A DNA stretch of 21,561 bases from Rhodospirillaceae bacterium (GTDB taxonomy: Bacteria; Pseudomonadota; Alphaproteobacteria; UBA8366). Both the position numbers and the translations under genes were made by a program. Under the pieces are notes generated by a model. That model did not search any database. It was not told the DNA's origin and was given only the letters and a program-made list of their open reading frames with translations. Where the stretch lies: contig PARQ01000015.1 in NCBI GenBank assembly GCA_002711555.1, positions 75,518-97,078 of the forward strand, in the 5' to 3' direction. Each line of letters begins with the position of its first letter. The first letter of the stretch is position 1. This document shows positions 1 to 6,525 of the stretch, one piece after another.

Positions 1-287
1 CTCTTGGGCTTGCAAGAATTGAAGCTCATTATTTCCGAAACCATCTGTTTCTGAAAAAAGATGAATTATTGCAGAAATTTGAAATATTGCAGGATATTCC
101 CGGAGCAATCGTTCAAGGTCGTTACGATATGGTTTGTCCGATACAAAGTGCCGATATTTTGTCACGTGCATGGACAAGGGCGGAATACACTGTTGTGCCA
201 GACGCTGGTCATTCAGCTATGGAGCCTGGCATAACAAGGGCCTTGGTAAAGGCAACCAATGATTTTCGATCAACAAAAAAAGTTTAA
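1..287 (+). CDS. pip: Proline iminopeptidase, C-terminal part (5' end outside window)
   Basis: The reading frame is open from base 3 to the TAA at 285-287 and gives about 94 residues of an alpha/beta-hydrolase C-terminus. The stretch ARIEAHYFRNHLF followed by GRYDMVCP and DAGHSAMEPGI is characteristic of proline iminopeptidases (peptidase family S33), cytoplasmic enzymes that release N-terminal proline from peptides. The Asp of GRYDMVCP and the His of DAGHS would be the acid and base of the catalytic triad; the serine nucleophile lies upstream of the window. An internal ATG at 69 is not the start, because family-conserved sequence continues upstream of it. No terminator is evident after the stop. 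Other S33 hydrolases are the alternative. Confidence 0.85.
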   Translation, partial: LGLARIEAHYFRNHLFLKKDELLQKFEILQDIPGAIVQGRYDMVCPIQSADILSRAWTRAEYTVVPDAGHSAMEPGITRALVKATNDFRSTKKV

Positions 288-336
288 AATACTTAACGTC
301 CTGAATTTGTTGACGCTTAGCTTCTTAATTATGAAC

Positions 337-364
337 TTGCGTATTCATGATTTGTTCGTATTAT
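337..364 (+). promoter_or_regulatory. Candidate sigma70 promoter for the PagL-like gene
   Basis: TTGCGT (337-342) and TATTAT (359-364) are separated by 16 bp. Transcription would start near 371, about 26 nt before the GTG start, leaving room for the Shine-Dalgarno CGGAG at 381-385. This is by eye only, in an AT-rich gap of 109 bp. Confidence 0.35.
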
Positions 365-396
365 AAGAAAAAATAATAAACGGAGCACCAATAATT

Positions 397-951
397 GTGT
401 CTAAAATGACACCCTTTCGCCTTGCCTCAGTTGGCTTGGCCTTTTTTGCTTTTTGGCTGGTAACACCATCAATTGTGGTGCAAGTGGCACACGCAGCTAA
501 TGAAGATCCCGCATTCATTAAATTAGGCGCTGGCGATATTGGTAGTTGTTGTGCAGATAGAGATCAGGCGGGGGCATTCAGTATCGAATACCGAGCAGGG
601 CCAGATCTGGAATTGCTTCACATTCGCCCATCTCTTGGTGTACTGGGCACTACCGATGCAAGTATCTACGGGTGGTTTGGCCTGTCGGGAGACATTTTTT
701 TTGGGCGTCGGATAGTGCTTAATTTGGGCTCAGCTGTCGGCTTTTACCTAGATGGGGAAGGTCAGGATTTAGGCCATGTACTAGAATTTCGGTCTGGCGC
801 GGAGCTGGCTTGGCGATTCGACAATCGAGCACGGCTTGGTGTTGGAATCACTCATCTCTCAAATGCAAATATTGGTGACAATAACCCTGGGACCGAAACA
901 GTGATGTTGGTTTATTCTCATCCGTTGAAAAGTCTGTTTACCGAGAAATAA
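397..951 (+). CDS. PagL-like lipid A 3-O-deacylase / acyloxyacyl hydrolase (secreted outer-membrane beta-barrel)
   Basis: The 184-residue protein starts at GTG 397 with CGGAG 11 nt upstream; an in-frame ATG at 406 is possible but badly spaced. Residues 1-33 form a signal peptide with a hydrophobic core and an AHA-A cleavage site, so the mature protein is about 150 residues, the size of the PagL eight-strand barrel. Near the C-terminus it has H153-L-S155-N156 and E167. This His-x-Ser spacing, with Glu 12 residues after Ser, matches the His-Ser-Glu catalytic triad known for Pseudomonas PagL (H126, S128, E140). The family removes the 3-O-acyl chain of lipid A in the outer membrane. A glycosyltransferase cluster of lipid A type lies about 2 kb downstream on the other strand. 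The family is likely; the exact substrate is inferred. Confidence 0.8.
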   Translation: MSKMTPFRLASVGLAFFAFWLVTPSIVVQVAHAANEDPAFIKLGAGDIGSCCADRDQAGAFSIEYRAGPDLELLHIRPSLGVLGTTDASIYGWFGLSGDIFFGRRIVLNLGSAVGFYLDGEGQDLGHVLEFRSGAELAWRFDNRARLGVGITHLSNANIGDNNPGTETVMLVYSHPLKSLFTEK

Positions 952-1266
952 AGCTGCCACAAATGATAGGGCGATATTTGGATGAGAGGCTTGAATATTG
1001 GCTATAGGACTTCGATAAAATGTTGAGTCTTTCGTTCAAAAACCCCTTATAATAAGACAACACTCCCACAATAACGATGGTTGCGGCATGGATGGAGCTT
1101 TGTCGCGAGTGTGGGCAATATTGAAACCTCCCAGATCTTTGTACACGTCTGTCAAAAAGTAAAATGAAGTAGCAAAGTAGTTTCTGTTTTTGCTTCGATG
1201 AACGTCCAAAGTTTTAATTTCATTTAGAAGCGCATCAAGCTATGAATATCCAGTCTAAAAAATCTA
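952..1266. other. 315-bp non-coding gap before the split tRNA
   Basis: I see no protein-coding frame of useful length here. The gap holds a promoter-like pair (1023-1053) and, just after its predicted start, CCCACA (1065-1070), which can pair with TGTGGG (1110-1115) across a 39-nt loop. This could be the leader of the tRNA transcript or a small RNA, but no terminator follows. A 15-codon frame from ATG 1077 has no support. Confidence 0.4.
1023..1053 (+). promoter_or_regulatory. Candidate promoter upstream of tRNA-Arg
   Basis: TTGAGT (1023-1028) and a perfect TATAAT (1048-1053) are separated by 19 bp, which is longer than optimal. The predicted start near 1060 lies about 205 nt before the tRNA. 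It may drive the tRNA precursor or a separate small RNA. I found no better promoter closer to the tRNA. Confidence 0.35.
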
Positions 1267-1558
1267 GCGCCCGTAGCTCAGTTGGATAGAGCACCAGATT
1301 CCTAAGAAATTGGGTGCCTTAGAGGAAACTCTAAGTGTAGAATCGCTCAAAGTCGGGGAAACCTGTAGAATGGCAATCCCGAGCCAAGTCCCGTCAGGGA
1401 ACGGTGTAGAGACTTTACGGGCGGCATCTAAGCCAACATTAGTTGGTATGATGAAGAGAAAGTCCAGCGCACAAACACCCCACAGTTTTGGGGTGGCAAT
1501 GAAAATTGTAGTGTGACGAATCTGGGGGCCACAGGTTCGAATCCTGTCGGGCGCACCA
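1267..1558 (+). tRNA. tRNA-Arg(CCU), split by a group I intron
   Basis: Joining 1267-1303 to 1519-1558 gives a 77-nt cloverleaf with encoded CCA. The acceptor stem GCGCCCG/CGGGCGC (1267-1273/1548-1554) is perfect. The D stem is GCTC/GAGC (1276-1279/1289-1292). The anticodon stem is CCAGA/TCTGG (1294-1298/1521-1525), with loop TTCCTAA and anticodon CCT at 1301-1303. The variable loop is GGGCC and the T arm is ACAGG-TTCGAAT-CCTGT. The discriminator base is A1555 and CCA is at 1556-1558. It reads AGG codons. The anticodon loop is broken between U36 and A37, the site used by the known Agrobacterium tRNA-Arg(CCU) intron. The tRNA stays non-functional until the intron is removed. Confidence 0.97.
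1304..1518 (+). ncRNA. Self-splicing group I intron (IC3-like, 215 nt, no ORF)
   Basis: The full group I core can be drawn. P1 is CCTAA-GAAA-TTGGG (1301-1314), with the required U-G pair of U1303 and G1312 at the 5' splice site. P2 is 1318-1324/1329-1335, capped by GAAA. P3 is 1343-1348/1419-1424 with wobbles. P4 is TCGGGG/TCCCGA (1353-1358/1377-1382). P5 is very short. P6a is TCCC/GGGA (1389-1392/1397-1400). P7 is GACTTT/AAAGTC (1411-1416/1459-1464). P8 is CCAAC/GTTGG (1433-1437/1442-1446). P9 is 1476-1482/1489-1495. The terminal omega-G is G1518. Against my memory of the 205-nt Azoarcus tRNA-Ile intron, P4 and P7 show compensatory changes while the joining segments are conserved. No homing endonuclease is encoded. 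Confidence 0.95.
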
Positions 1559-1564
1559 TTTTTA

Positions 1565-2440
1565 TTAGCCCGCGAAGAATGTTTCAGGAAGACCTGTCGC
1601 ACCAGTTCCATAAATAGCGAAGAGGGCTCCAGCAAGTGGCTGCTCCTCCAGTTGCTCCCTTTGTAAGAAAATTGTACCCGAACTTACAAATAGAATATCA
1701 AGGTTTTCTCCTCCAAATGTGCACATTGTCGGGTGCTGTACCGGTAATTCGATAGTTTCCATTATCGTGCCATCAGGTGCGTACTTGGCAATTTCCCAAT
1801 GGCGTATGTGAGCTGCCCAGTAAAACCCCTCAGAATCTACTGTTGCGCCATCTATCCGAGCTTGTTTGCCGCGATTGTCAACCCATAGTATTTTGTTGGT
1901 TATTCGCCCACTACTTAAATCGTAATTATATCTCCAGCAAGTCTCGTTGCGGGAATCAGAAAAGTACATAAACTTATTATCAGGGCTAAAAGCAATACCA
2001 TTGGAACACTTTATGCCCACATCCATTTTGTGCACACTAAGGTCTGGGTCAACGCGATAAAGCGCCCCCCCAGGCTGTCCGCTGTCGTCCAGAGATCCGC
2101 ACCAGTAACGCCCGGCGCGATCACATTTGCCATCATTTAGACGTGTCGTTGGCGAAGCCGGTTCAGGGTCGTGGAATTTTTCAGCTTCAGACTTTTCTAA
2201 GTCAAACTTATAGAAACCTGATTTCAGAGCAGCAATCAGGCCACCGGTTTTGCGAAAAACAAATGAGCCGATTATGTCAGGCATCTCCCACTCATCTATC
2301 TTTCCGGTTTTTGGCTCCCACCTTTGTACTCGTGGATGCTCTTTTGCATCTGTCCAGTAAAGCGCATTCTCCCGGGTGTTCCACATTGGCCCTTCGCCAA
2401 GTGAATTTTTGGCATCCGATATGACTTGTAGTTCAACCAC
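1565..2440 (-). CDS. SMP-30/gluconolactonase/regucalcin-family lactonase
   Basis: This is a 291-residue six-bladed beta-propeller of the SMP-30/gluconolactonase/LRE family; members hydrolyse sugar lactones using a divalent metal. The motifs LGEGPMW (E16), TRLNDGKCD (R100, N102), CSNGIAFSPD (N147) and RIDGATVD (D197) match, in spacing and almost in number, the metal and substrate residues of human regucalcin (E18, R101, N103, N154, D204). The frame is open to an ATG at 2494. The GTG at 2440 is preferred because a strong GGAGG lies 6 nt before it and the protein then begins as family members do. It converges on the split tRNA, whose CCA ends 6 bp from its stop. The substrate sugar is not predictable. 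It may be cotranscribed with the glycosyltransferases upstream across a 194-bp gap, but that is weak. Confidence 0.88.
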   Translation of the reverse strand: MVELQVISDAKNSLGEGPMWNTRENALYWTDAKEHPRVQRWEPKTGKIDEWEMPDIIGSFVFRKTGGLIAALKSGFYKFDLEKSEAEKFHDPEPASPTTRLNDGKCDRAGRYWCGSLDDSGQPGGALYRVDPDLSVHKMDVGIKCSNGIAFSPDNKFMYFSDSRNETCWRYNYDLSSGRITNKILWVDNRGKQARIDGATVDSEGFYWAAHIRHWEIAKYAPDGTIMETIELPVQHPTMCTFGGENLDILFVSSGTIFLQREQLEEQPLAGALFAIYGTGATGLPETFFAG

Positions 2441-2446
2441 TCTGTT

Positions 2447-2451
2447 CCTCC
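2447..2451 (-). promoter_or_regulatory. Shine-Dalgarno GGAGG that fixes the SMP-30 start
   Basis: On the minus strand GGAGG is followed by AACAGA and then GTG (2440-2438), an ideal 6-nt spacing. The longer frame from ATG 2494 would place this motif inside the coding region and has no comparable ribosome site of its own. Confidence 0.75.
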
Positions 2452-2634
2452 AATTTAATACCTCGAGTATTTTATCATTCCGATACTGCGGCATCTATTG
2501 GAATTTGGGCACTTAGGGAATCTTCGTAAAAGCTTTGACTTGGGGGTTACATTTTTTAGACTTTCTTTGATAACACTTGAAACGATAAGTCGTATTAAAG
2601 CTTCCAGTCTTTTTGAATTTAATAAGAAATTAAA

Positions 2635-4173
2635 TTATTTACAGTCGCCTTGACCTTCGACCAATACGAATGCGAGCTGCGCAACCCTGCCCCCAGGTGG
2701 CATCTCGGCTTTGAGGAAACGAGCGGGTGTTTCTAGGTCTATGCTAGATTTTAAGATTAGGTTGGCTTGATTCAAAAATTCGCGGCGCCGAGATCCGTCA
2801 GAGCGGGGTGTCCAGATTATAAGACACTTCCCGTTTTTAATCGACTTAGGAGGAGTGTAGTGTGTCCAAAGATAATCAAGCACCCGAGATTCCGGGAATT
2901 GGGCGCGAAAGTTTCCGGCAATTGGATTTGTATGCCAGTCCGCAAAGATTGTGCCATGAGTAAAGCCACTGGAACGTAACTGCTGAGCATAGGCAGGGTA
3001 GGGGATATTGTAGTACGCTTTGCCACTACGTTTGGGGTCAACAAAATATTTCAGTCCAAGCCCAAAAATGATCATACAAACAATGAACGTGAGCGTTCCA
3101 GCGTATGCTTTTAGGCGCCATGCCTTAATATCACTAAATTTTACTCGCGCAAAAAATAAAATTGGGAAAAGCAACAAGATCATCATGTAATGGCTTCGGA
3201 TCCGAGAGATGCCAAATACTAATGAGCCTGCAAGTGTCAAACCGATAGCGATGAGGAATGTGCGGGCCAAAATGTTGTGGTAGCGTTTAATTGGCTCTTC
3301 CTTCCAGTTAATCTGCTGACAGGCAGGCCAAAATATGATCATCAAAATAGCAAGAAGGGGCATCGAAATATCAAACAAAATGCGCCCCACTTCTAAGGTA
3401 CCCAGTGCTCTTGCTGTGAAGAAGTTTTCACTCCCCATTTGCGAAAATCTGTCAATCGCACGTTGCTGCAGTAGAGCATGATTTTCAATCATCCAGTAGC
3501 CATGTGGAATGTTAATGATGATAGCTATGAATACGGTGATTAAAAAAAGTGGGTGAATTAACTTTTGACGTAGCTGTGAGTCAAAGCTGGCGGCCACTAA
3601 TAAAGGGACTGCAAAAAGAATGAAAGTATATTTTGCAAGTAATCCTAGGCCGATCAATAATCCCAGCCATGCATAATTTTTCGCTGTGGGGGTCTCATTT
3701 AATTGTAGTACTTTTAAGAAAGTGGCACCTATAAAAGCTATCATTAGAAGAGAGTTTGAGTAATGAAACACTGAGTCCCAAGCGATGTAATAAACCGCAA
3801 AAAGGGAGAGTGTTGCCAAGGTAGCAAGTCGTTCATCTGCCAATACACGAATAGCGCAGCACCACATCAAGTAATAAGCTAGCCATAGCAAAAGGAATTT
3901 TAGAGACATGATTGTTATGACGCTTACGCCAAAAATCTGCTGAAAAAGAATAACTAGCCAAGTGATTAATGGAGGATTCCCCGTGCTATACCCAAGGTCA
4001 AATGATTGAGAAAATATAAGTTGTTCAGCGTCGTCGGGCCCGACTCCAGCGAAGACAAATGAGCGTAAAAACCAACACCATAAAATTACACCAGCCAAAG
4101 TAGCGTGCATTCCGTGTCTAGATGAAACAAATGCCAGATTTGAATTAAGTATTCTGTCGAGGTATTTTTTCAT
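2635..4173 (-). CDS. Membrane glycosyltransferase, GT39/ArnT-like (PMT_2 superfamily)
   Basis: This 512-residue polytopic membrane protein has about ten hydrophobic segments between residues 25 and 390 and a soluble C-terminal domain of roughly 120 residues. The first extracytoplasmic loop has GPDD (acidic pair at 47-48) followed by GNPPLITWL at 65-73. This is the layout of the GT39/GT83 fold, where an acidic pair and a PPL motif mark the catalytic loop. Such enzymes take a sugar from polyprenyl phosphate in the periplasm and put it on lipid A, LPS core or protein. The family often reads DEAYY where this one reads DDAEQ. It is the last gene of the GT2-LAB_N-GT39 set and starts 21 bp after the LAB_N stop. 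The sugar and acceptor are unknown; lipid A is inferred from context. Confidence 0.85.
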   Translation of the reverse strand: MKKYLDRILNSNLAFVSSRHGMHATLAGVILWCWFLRSFVFAGVGPDDAEQLIFSQSFDLGYSTGNPPLITWLVILFQQIFGVSVITIMSLKFLLLWLAYYLMWCCAIRVLADERLATLATLSLFAVYYIAWDSVFHYSNSLLMIAFIGATFLKVLQLNETPTAKNYAWLGLLIGLGLLAKYTFILFAVPLLVAASFDSQLRQKLIHPLFLITVFIAIIINIPHGYWMIENHALLQQRAIDRFSQMGSENFFTARALGTLEVGRILFDISMPLLAILMIIFWPACQQINWKEEPIKRYHNILARTFLIAIGLTLAGSLVFGISRIRSHYMMILLLFPILFFARVKFSDIKAWRLKAYAGTLTFIVCMIIFGLGLKYFVDPKRSGKAYYNIPYPAYAQQLRSSGFTHGTIFADWHTNPIAGNFRAQFPESRVLDYLWTHYTPPKSIKNGKCLIIWTPRSDGSRRREFLNQANLILKSSIDLETPARFLKAEMPPGGRVAQLAFVLVEGQGDCK

Positions 4174-4194
4174 GCTCGGGCAAACATCAATCTT

Positions 4195-4515
4195 TTAACA
4201 AGTCGACTCTGGGTCGCGACGTGCACGCATTATGAAGTAAAGATTGCGTGCGTAAATAAATAATCCGCAAAATTGGCCTACAATAAATACAGGATCAGCG
4301 CGATGAATAGCATACGCTAATAATGTAGCGCCTCCTCCAAGGCTGAAGTACCAAAATGCGACCGGTATGATGCTCCTGCGCTGTCGTTCACTGTGGATCC
4401 ATTGAACAAAGAAACGCATAAAAAATAGTGCTTGGCCAGCAAAGCCAACCGCTAACCAAGTTGCTGCTTCAGGGTCGGCGAGGATATTTTTTACCTTTGC
4501 AAATAGTTCTTCCAT
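4195..4515 (-). CDS. Lipid-A-disaccharide synthase N-terminal domain-like (LAB_N) membrane protein
   Basis: This is a 106-residue protein with three predicted membrane helices (about residues 19-38, 48-68 and 74-93). The pattern GQALFFMRFFVQWIHSE, then IIPVAFWYFSLGG, then DPVFIVGQFCGLFIYARN is the LAB_N domain. That domain is named for its fusion to some LpxB proteins but is mostly found alone beside GT2 and GT39 genes. Its biochemical role is not established; a part in lipid-linked sugar handling is usually assumed. It starts 5 bp after the GT2 stop, which implies one transcript and probably translational coupling. Confidence 0.9.
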   Translation of the reverse strand: MEELFAKVKNILADPEAATWLAVGFAGQALFFMRFFVQWIHSERQRRSIIPVAFWYFSLGGGATLLAYAIHRADPVFIVGQFCGLFIYARNLYFIMRARRDPESTC

Positions 4516-4520
4516 TTAAG

Positions 4521-5300
4521 CTAATCCAATTCATTAATGGTGGGTTGTTTTGCCCGGCGCATGAGCCACAGAACCCCTACTAGGTCGACTATGCCAGTCC
4601 AAAGTCGGTTCATAAGACCATACTTCGTTTGACCATTTGCACGCGGTCGATGTTTTACATCTACAGTAATGACATGCCCTCCGGCACGTTGAACAAGTGC
4701 GGGTAAAAACCGATGCATGTGATCGAAATAAGGAAGATTCAGGAAAGTATCGCGCCTGAACAGCTTCAAGCTGCAACCGGTGTCGCGAATGCCATCTCTA
4801 AGCACCAAGCTTCGTAAGCCGTTTGCTCCGATAGAACAAAATCTTCGAAACCAATCGTCCTTGCGAGTTTCGCGCTGTCCGGCAATCATCAATGGCCCAA
4901 TCTTTGGGGTTTTCTCTAAAGCGTGCTCTCGGGCATTTACAAGGTTAACAATTTCCGAAGGGGGGTTTTGGCCATCGCCATCTAGAGTAACAATCCACGG
5001 TGCATACGCAGCGCAAATGCCAGTCCGTGTAGCTGTGCTTTGGCCGCAAGGTTGCAGATGTTGAATTATGCGGAGTTTGGGGAAACTAATCTTTGCCTGG
5101 CGGAGTTCGTTCTCTGTGTTGTCGTCGCTACCGTCATCAACACAAATTATTTCAAAGTGCCCGAGTTGCGCAAGCGCGGCATTAACTTCATTTACTATAG
5201 GCAGTACATTCCCTTCCTCATTCCTCATCGGTATGACTACGGAAAGTTCCAGACTATCGTCTTCTGTTTTTTTCGAGGCTTTAAGAGGAGTTTGTGGCAC
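4521..5300 (-). CDS. GT2-family polyprenyl-phosphate glycosyltransferase (DPM1/ArnC-like)
   Basis: This 259-residue GT-A protein starts at GTG 5300. Its N-terminal motif SVVIPMRNEEGN (20-31), the nucleotide-sugar residues VDDGSDD (54-60) and the metal-binding DGDGQNPP (107-114) are typical of the DPM1/ArnC/RgtE group. Those enzymes transfer a sugar from a nucleotide donor to dolichyl or undecaprenyl phosphate at the inner face of the membrane. The C-terminus (TKYGLMNRL onward) holds one hydrophobic helix ending in MRRAKQ and lacks the two membrane helices of ArnC. It is the first gene of the operon and would make the lipid-linked donor for the GT39 enzyme. A comparable pair is RgtE with RgtA/B/C, which add galacturonic acid to rhizobial LPS. 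The sugar here is unknown. Confidence 0.88.
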   Translation of the reverse strand: MPQTPLKASKKTEDDSLELSVVIPMRNEEGNVLPIVNEVNAALAQLGHFEIICVDDGSDDNTENELRQAKISFPKLRIIQHLQPCGQSTATRTGICAAYAPWIVTLDGDGQNPPSEIVNLVNAREHALEKTPKIGPLMIAGQRETRKDDWFRRFCSIGANGLRSLVLRDGIRDTGCSLKLFRRDTFLNLPYFDHMHRFLPALVQRAGGHVITVDVKHRPRANGQTKYGLMNRLWTGIVDLVGVLWLMRRAKQPTINELD

Positions 5301-5390
5301 GTATAAATCCTGGCAGGCTCGTTGTTCATAAAGCTCAAGTCAGGATTTCATAAATCATCGTTGACCGCATGGCGAGTTTAAATAAGAAAT

Positions 5391-6425
5391 TTATTGTTTA
5401 ATCAACGTCATTATGCGCGAGAAAAATGCGCGCTCCAATGAATGTATTTTAAAACCTGCCGAACAAAACAAGTGCTCAAGATCATCATTTAGAAAGTCCG
5501 CATAGAACGGCTCATGAGTTGCATGAGGAAAATGGGCTAACAAGGAATCGAAGGGTGGATGGTCTCCTGGCTGTAATGAATCAACGAAAATGAAGCGCCC
5601 CTTTGGTTTGAGGACACGATGAATTTCATTTGCAACATTGCGACGAACAGGCCGAGGCAATTCATGAAATAAGTAAATGCAGCTCACTGCGTCAAAACTT
5701 TCATCCGAGAAAGGAAGGCTTTCACCATTACCGTGGACGAGTTCAAAGCGTGACCAATGTTTAAGATTTTGTTTTGCACGACGTAAATATGGTGCGCTGA
5801 GATCAATACCGGAAACTGCAAGGCGTGGATAATTTTGTTTTATGTTTGCCATAAACTGCCCAGTGCCGCAGGCTAAATCTAGAACATTAATGTCACGGAT
5901 ATTTTTGTCGCAGAATGCTGCGCGAAGAGGGACTAAAGCTTGTCGCCGCATCGTCTCAGCCCCACCACTGAAAAGAACTTCTACCTGATAGTCGTATAGC
6001 TCAGCTGAGGCTTCACTTAGATAGCCGTCAGTCTGAAAGTGAAAGTTGTGAAGATAATAGGCCGGTAAAGAAGTGTTAGGTAGTAGATGAGCCACTTCAC
6101 GACTGTTTCCGGTAACTATACGTTGATTTACTTTGTGCAAGTCACGAAAATAAGCCCTAGCTTTTTTCAAAACGCGAATAGGATTGGGCCATTGTTGTTC
6201 TGGCGCAACATACAAGCCAGCTTCGATATTGGCCCAGTCACGGGAAATTAGGCTTGAAAGATCCGACGATATTTCCCGAACGGATGGAAAGGTATTTGCT
6301 GCCGAGCTCGCTGGGCGCCGCATAGGTCCTGATAAGCGCATTGTCGCAGCATGATTTGTGAGAAACCACCCACAACGTAAACGTTGCGAAATCGCGTAAG
6401 ACACTTTTTCAAATGACAAGGCCAT
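5391..6425 (-). CDS. Class I SAM-dependent methyltransferase (UbiE-like fold)
   Basis: The protein is 344 residues from ATG 6425; the frame stays open to a TTG at 6479. ATG is preferred because MALSFEKVSYAISQRLR looks like a natural N-terminus and the TTG has no ribosome site, but the ATG has no good one either. After a helical N-terminal domain of about 175 residues comes a Rossmann methyltransferase: motif I VLDLACGTGQ (181-190), then the acidic GIDLSAPYL, HGNGESLPF, and FDAVSCIYLFHELP with post-motif GRFIFVD. This order is typical of enzymes that methylate small molecules or quinones. The substrate is unknown. It is transcribed divergently from pgk and ends 90 bp before the GT2 start, so it may lead that operon. 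Confidence 0.8.
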   Translation of the reverse strand: MALSFEKVSYAISQRLRCGWFLTNHAATMRLSGPMRRPASSAANTFPSVREISSDLSSLISRDWANIEAGLYVAPEQQWPNPIRVLKKARAYFRDLHKVNQRIVTGNSREVAHLLPNTSLPAYYLHNFHFQTDGYLSEASAELYDYQVEVLFSGGAETMRRQALVPLRAAFCDKNIRDINVLDLACGTGQFMANIKQNYPRLAVSGIDLSAPYLRRAKQNLKHWSRFELVHGNGESLPFSDESFDAVSCIYLFHELPRPVRRNVANEIHRVLKPKGRFIFVDSLQPGDHPPFDSLLAHFPHATHEPFYADFLNDDLEHLFCSAGFKIHSLERAFFSRIMTLIKQ

Positions 6426-6525
6426 ATATTTAATTGTAGGCGTCTTCCTTGTTAAATCTAGTCCAAGCGTTGCCCTCAAAGGAAAAATCCATTACCCAGG
6501 CGTATATGCTGTTGAAAGGCAGACA

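Noticed and set aside
1304..1518. Intron as a carrier of a homing endonuclease or other mobile element
   Set aside because: At 215 nt it is fully used by the ribozyme core and no frame encodes an endonuclease motif.
1264..1635. A 123-residue minus-strand frame and a 68-residue plus-strand frame across the tRNA and intron
   Set aside because: They are translations of the tRNA and intron RNA (the minus frame contains the GAPDRIRTCG-type peptide typical of translated tRNAs) and have no ribosome sites. The RNA structure explains the sequence.
2588..2597. TAATACGACT on the minus strand, resembling the start of a phage T7 promoter
   Set aside because: Only the first ten bases match and the initiating part does not follow. 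No phage polymerase context exists, so chance is the simplest reading.
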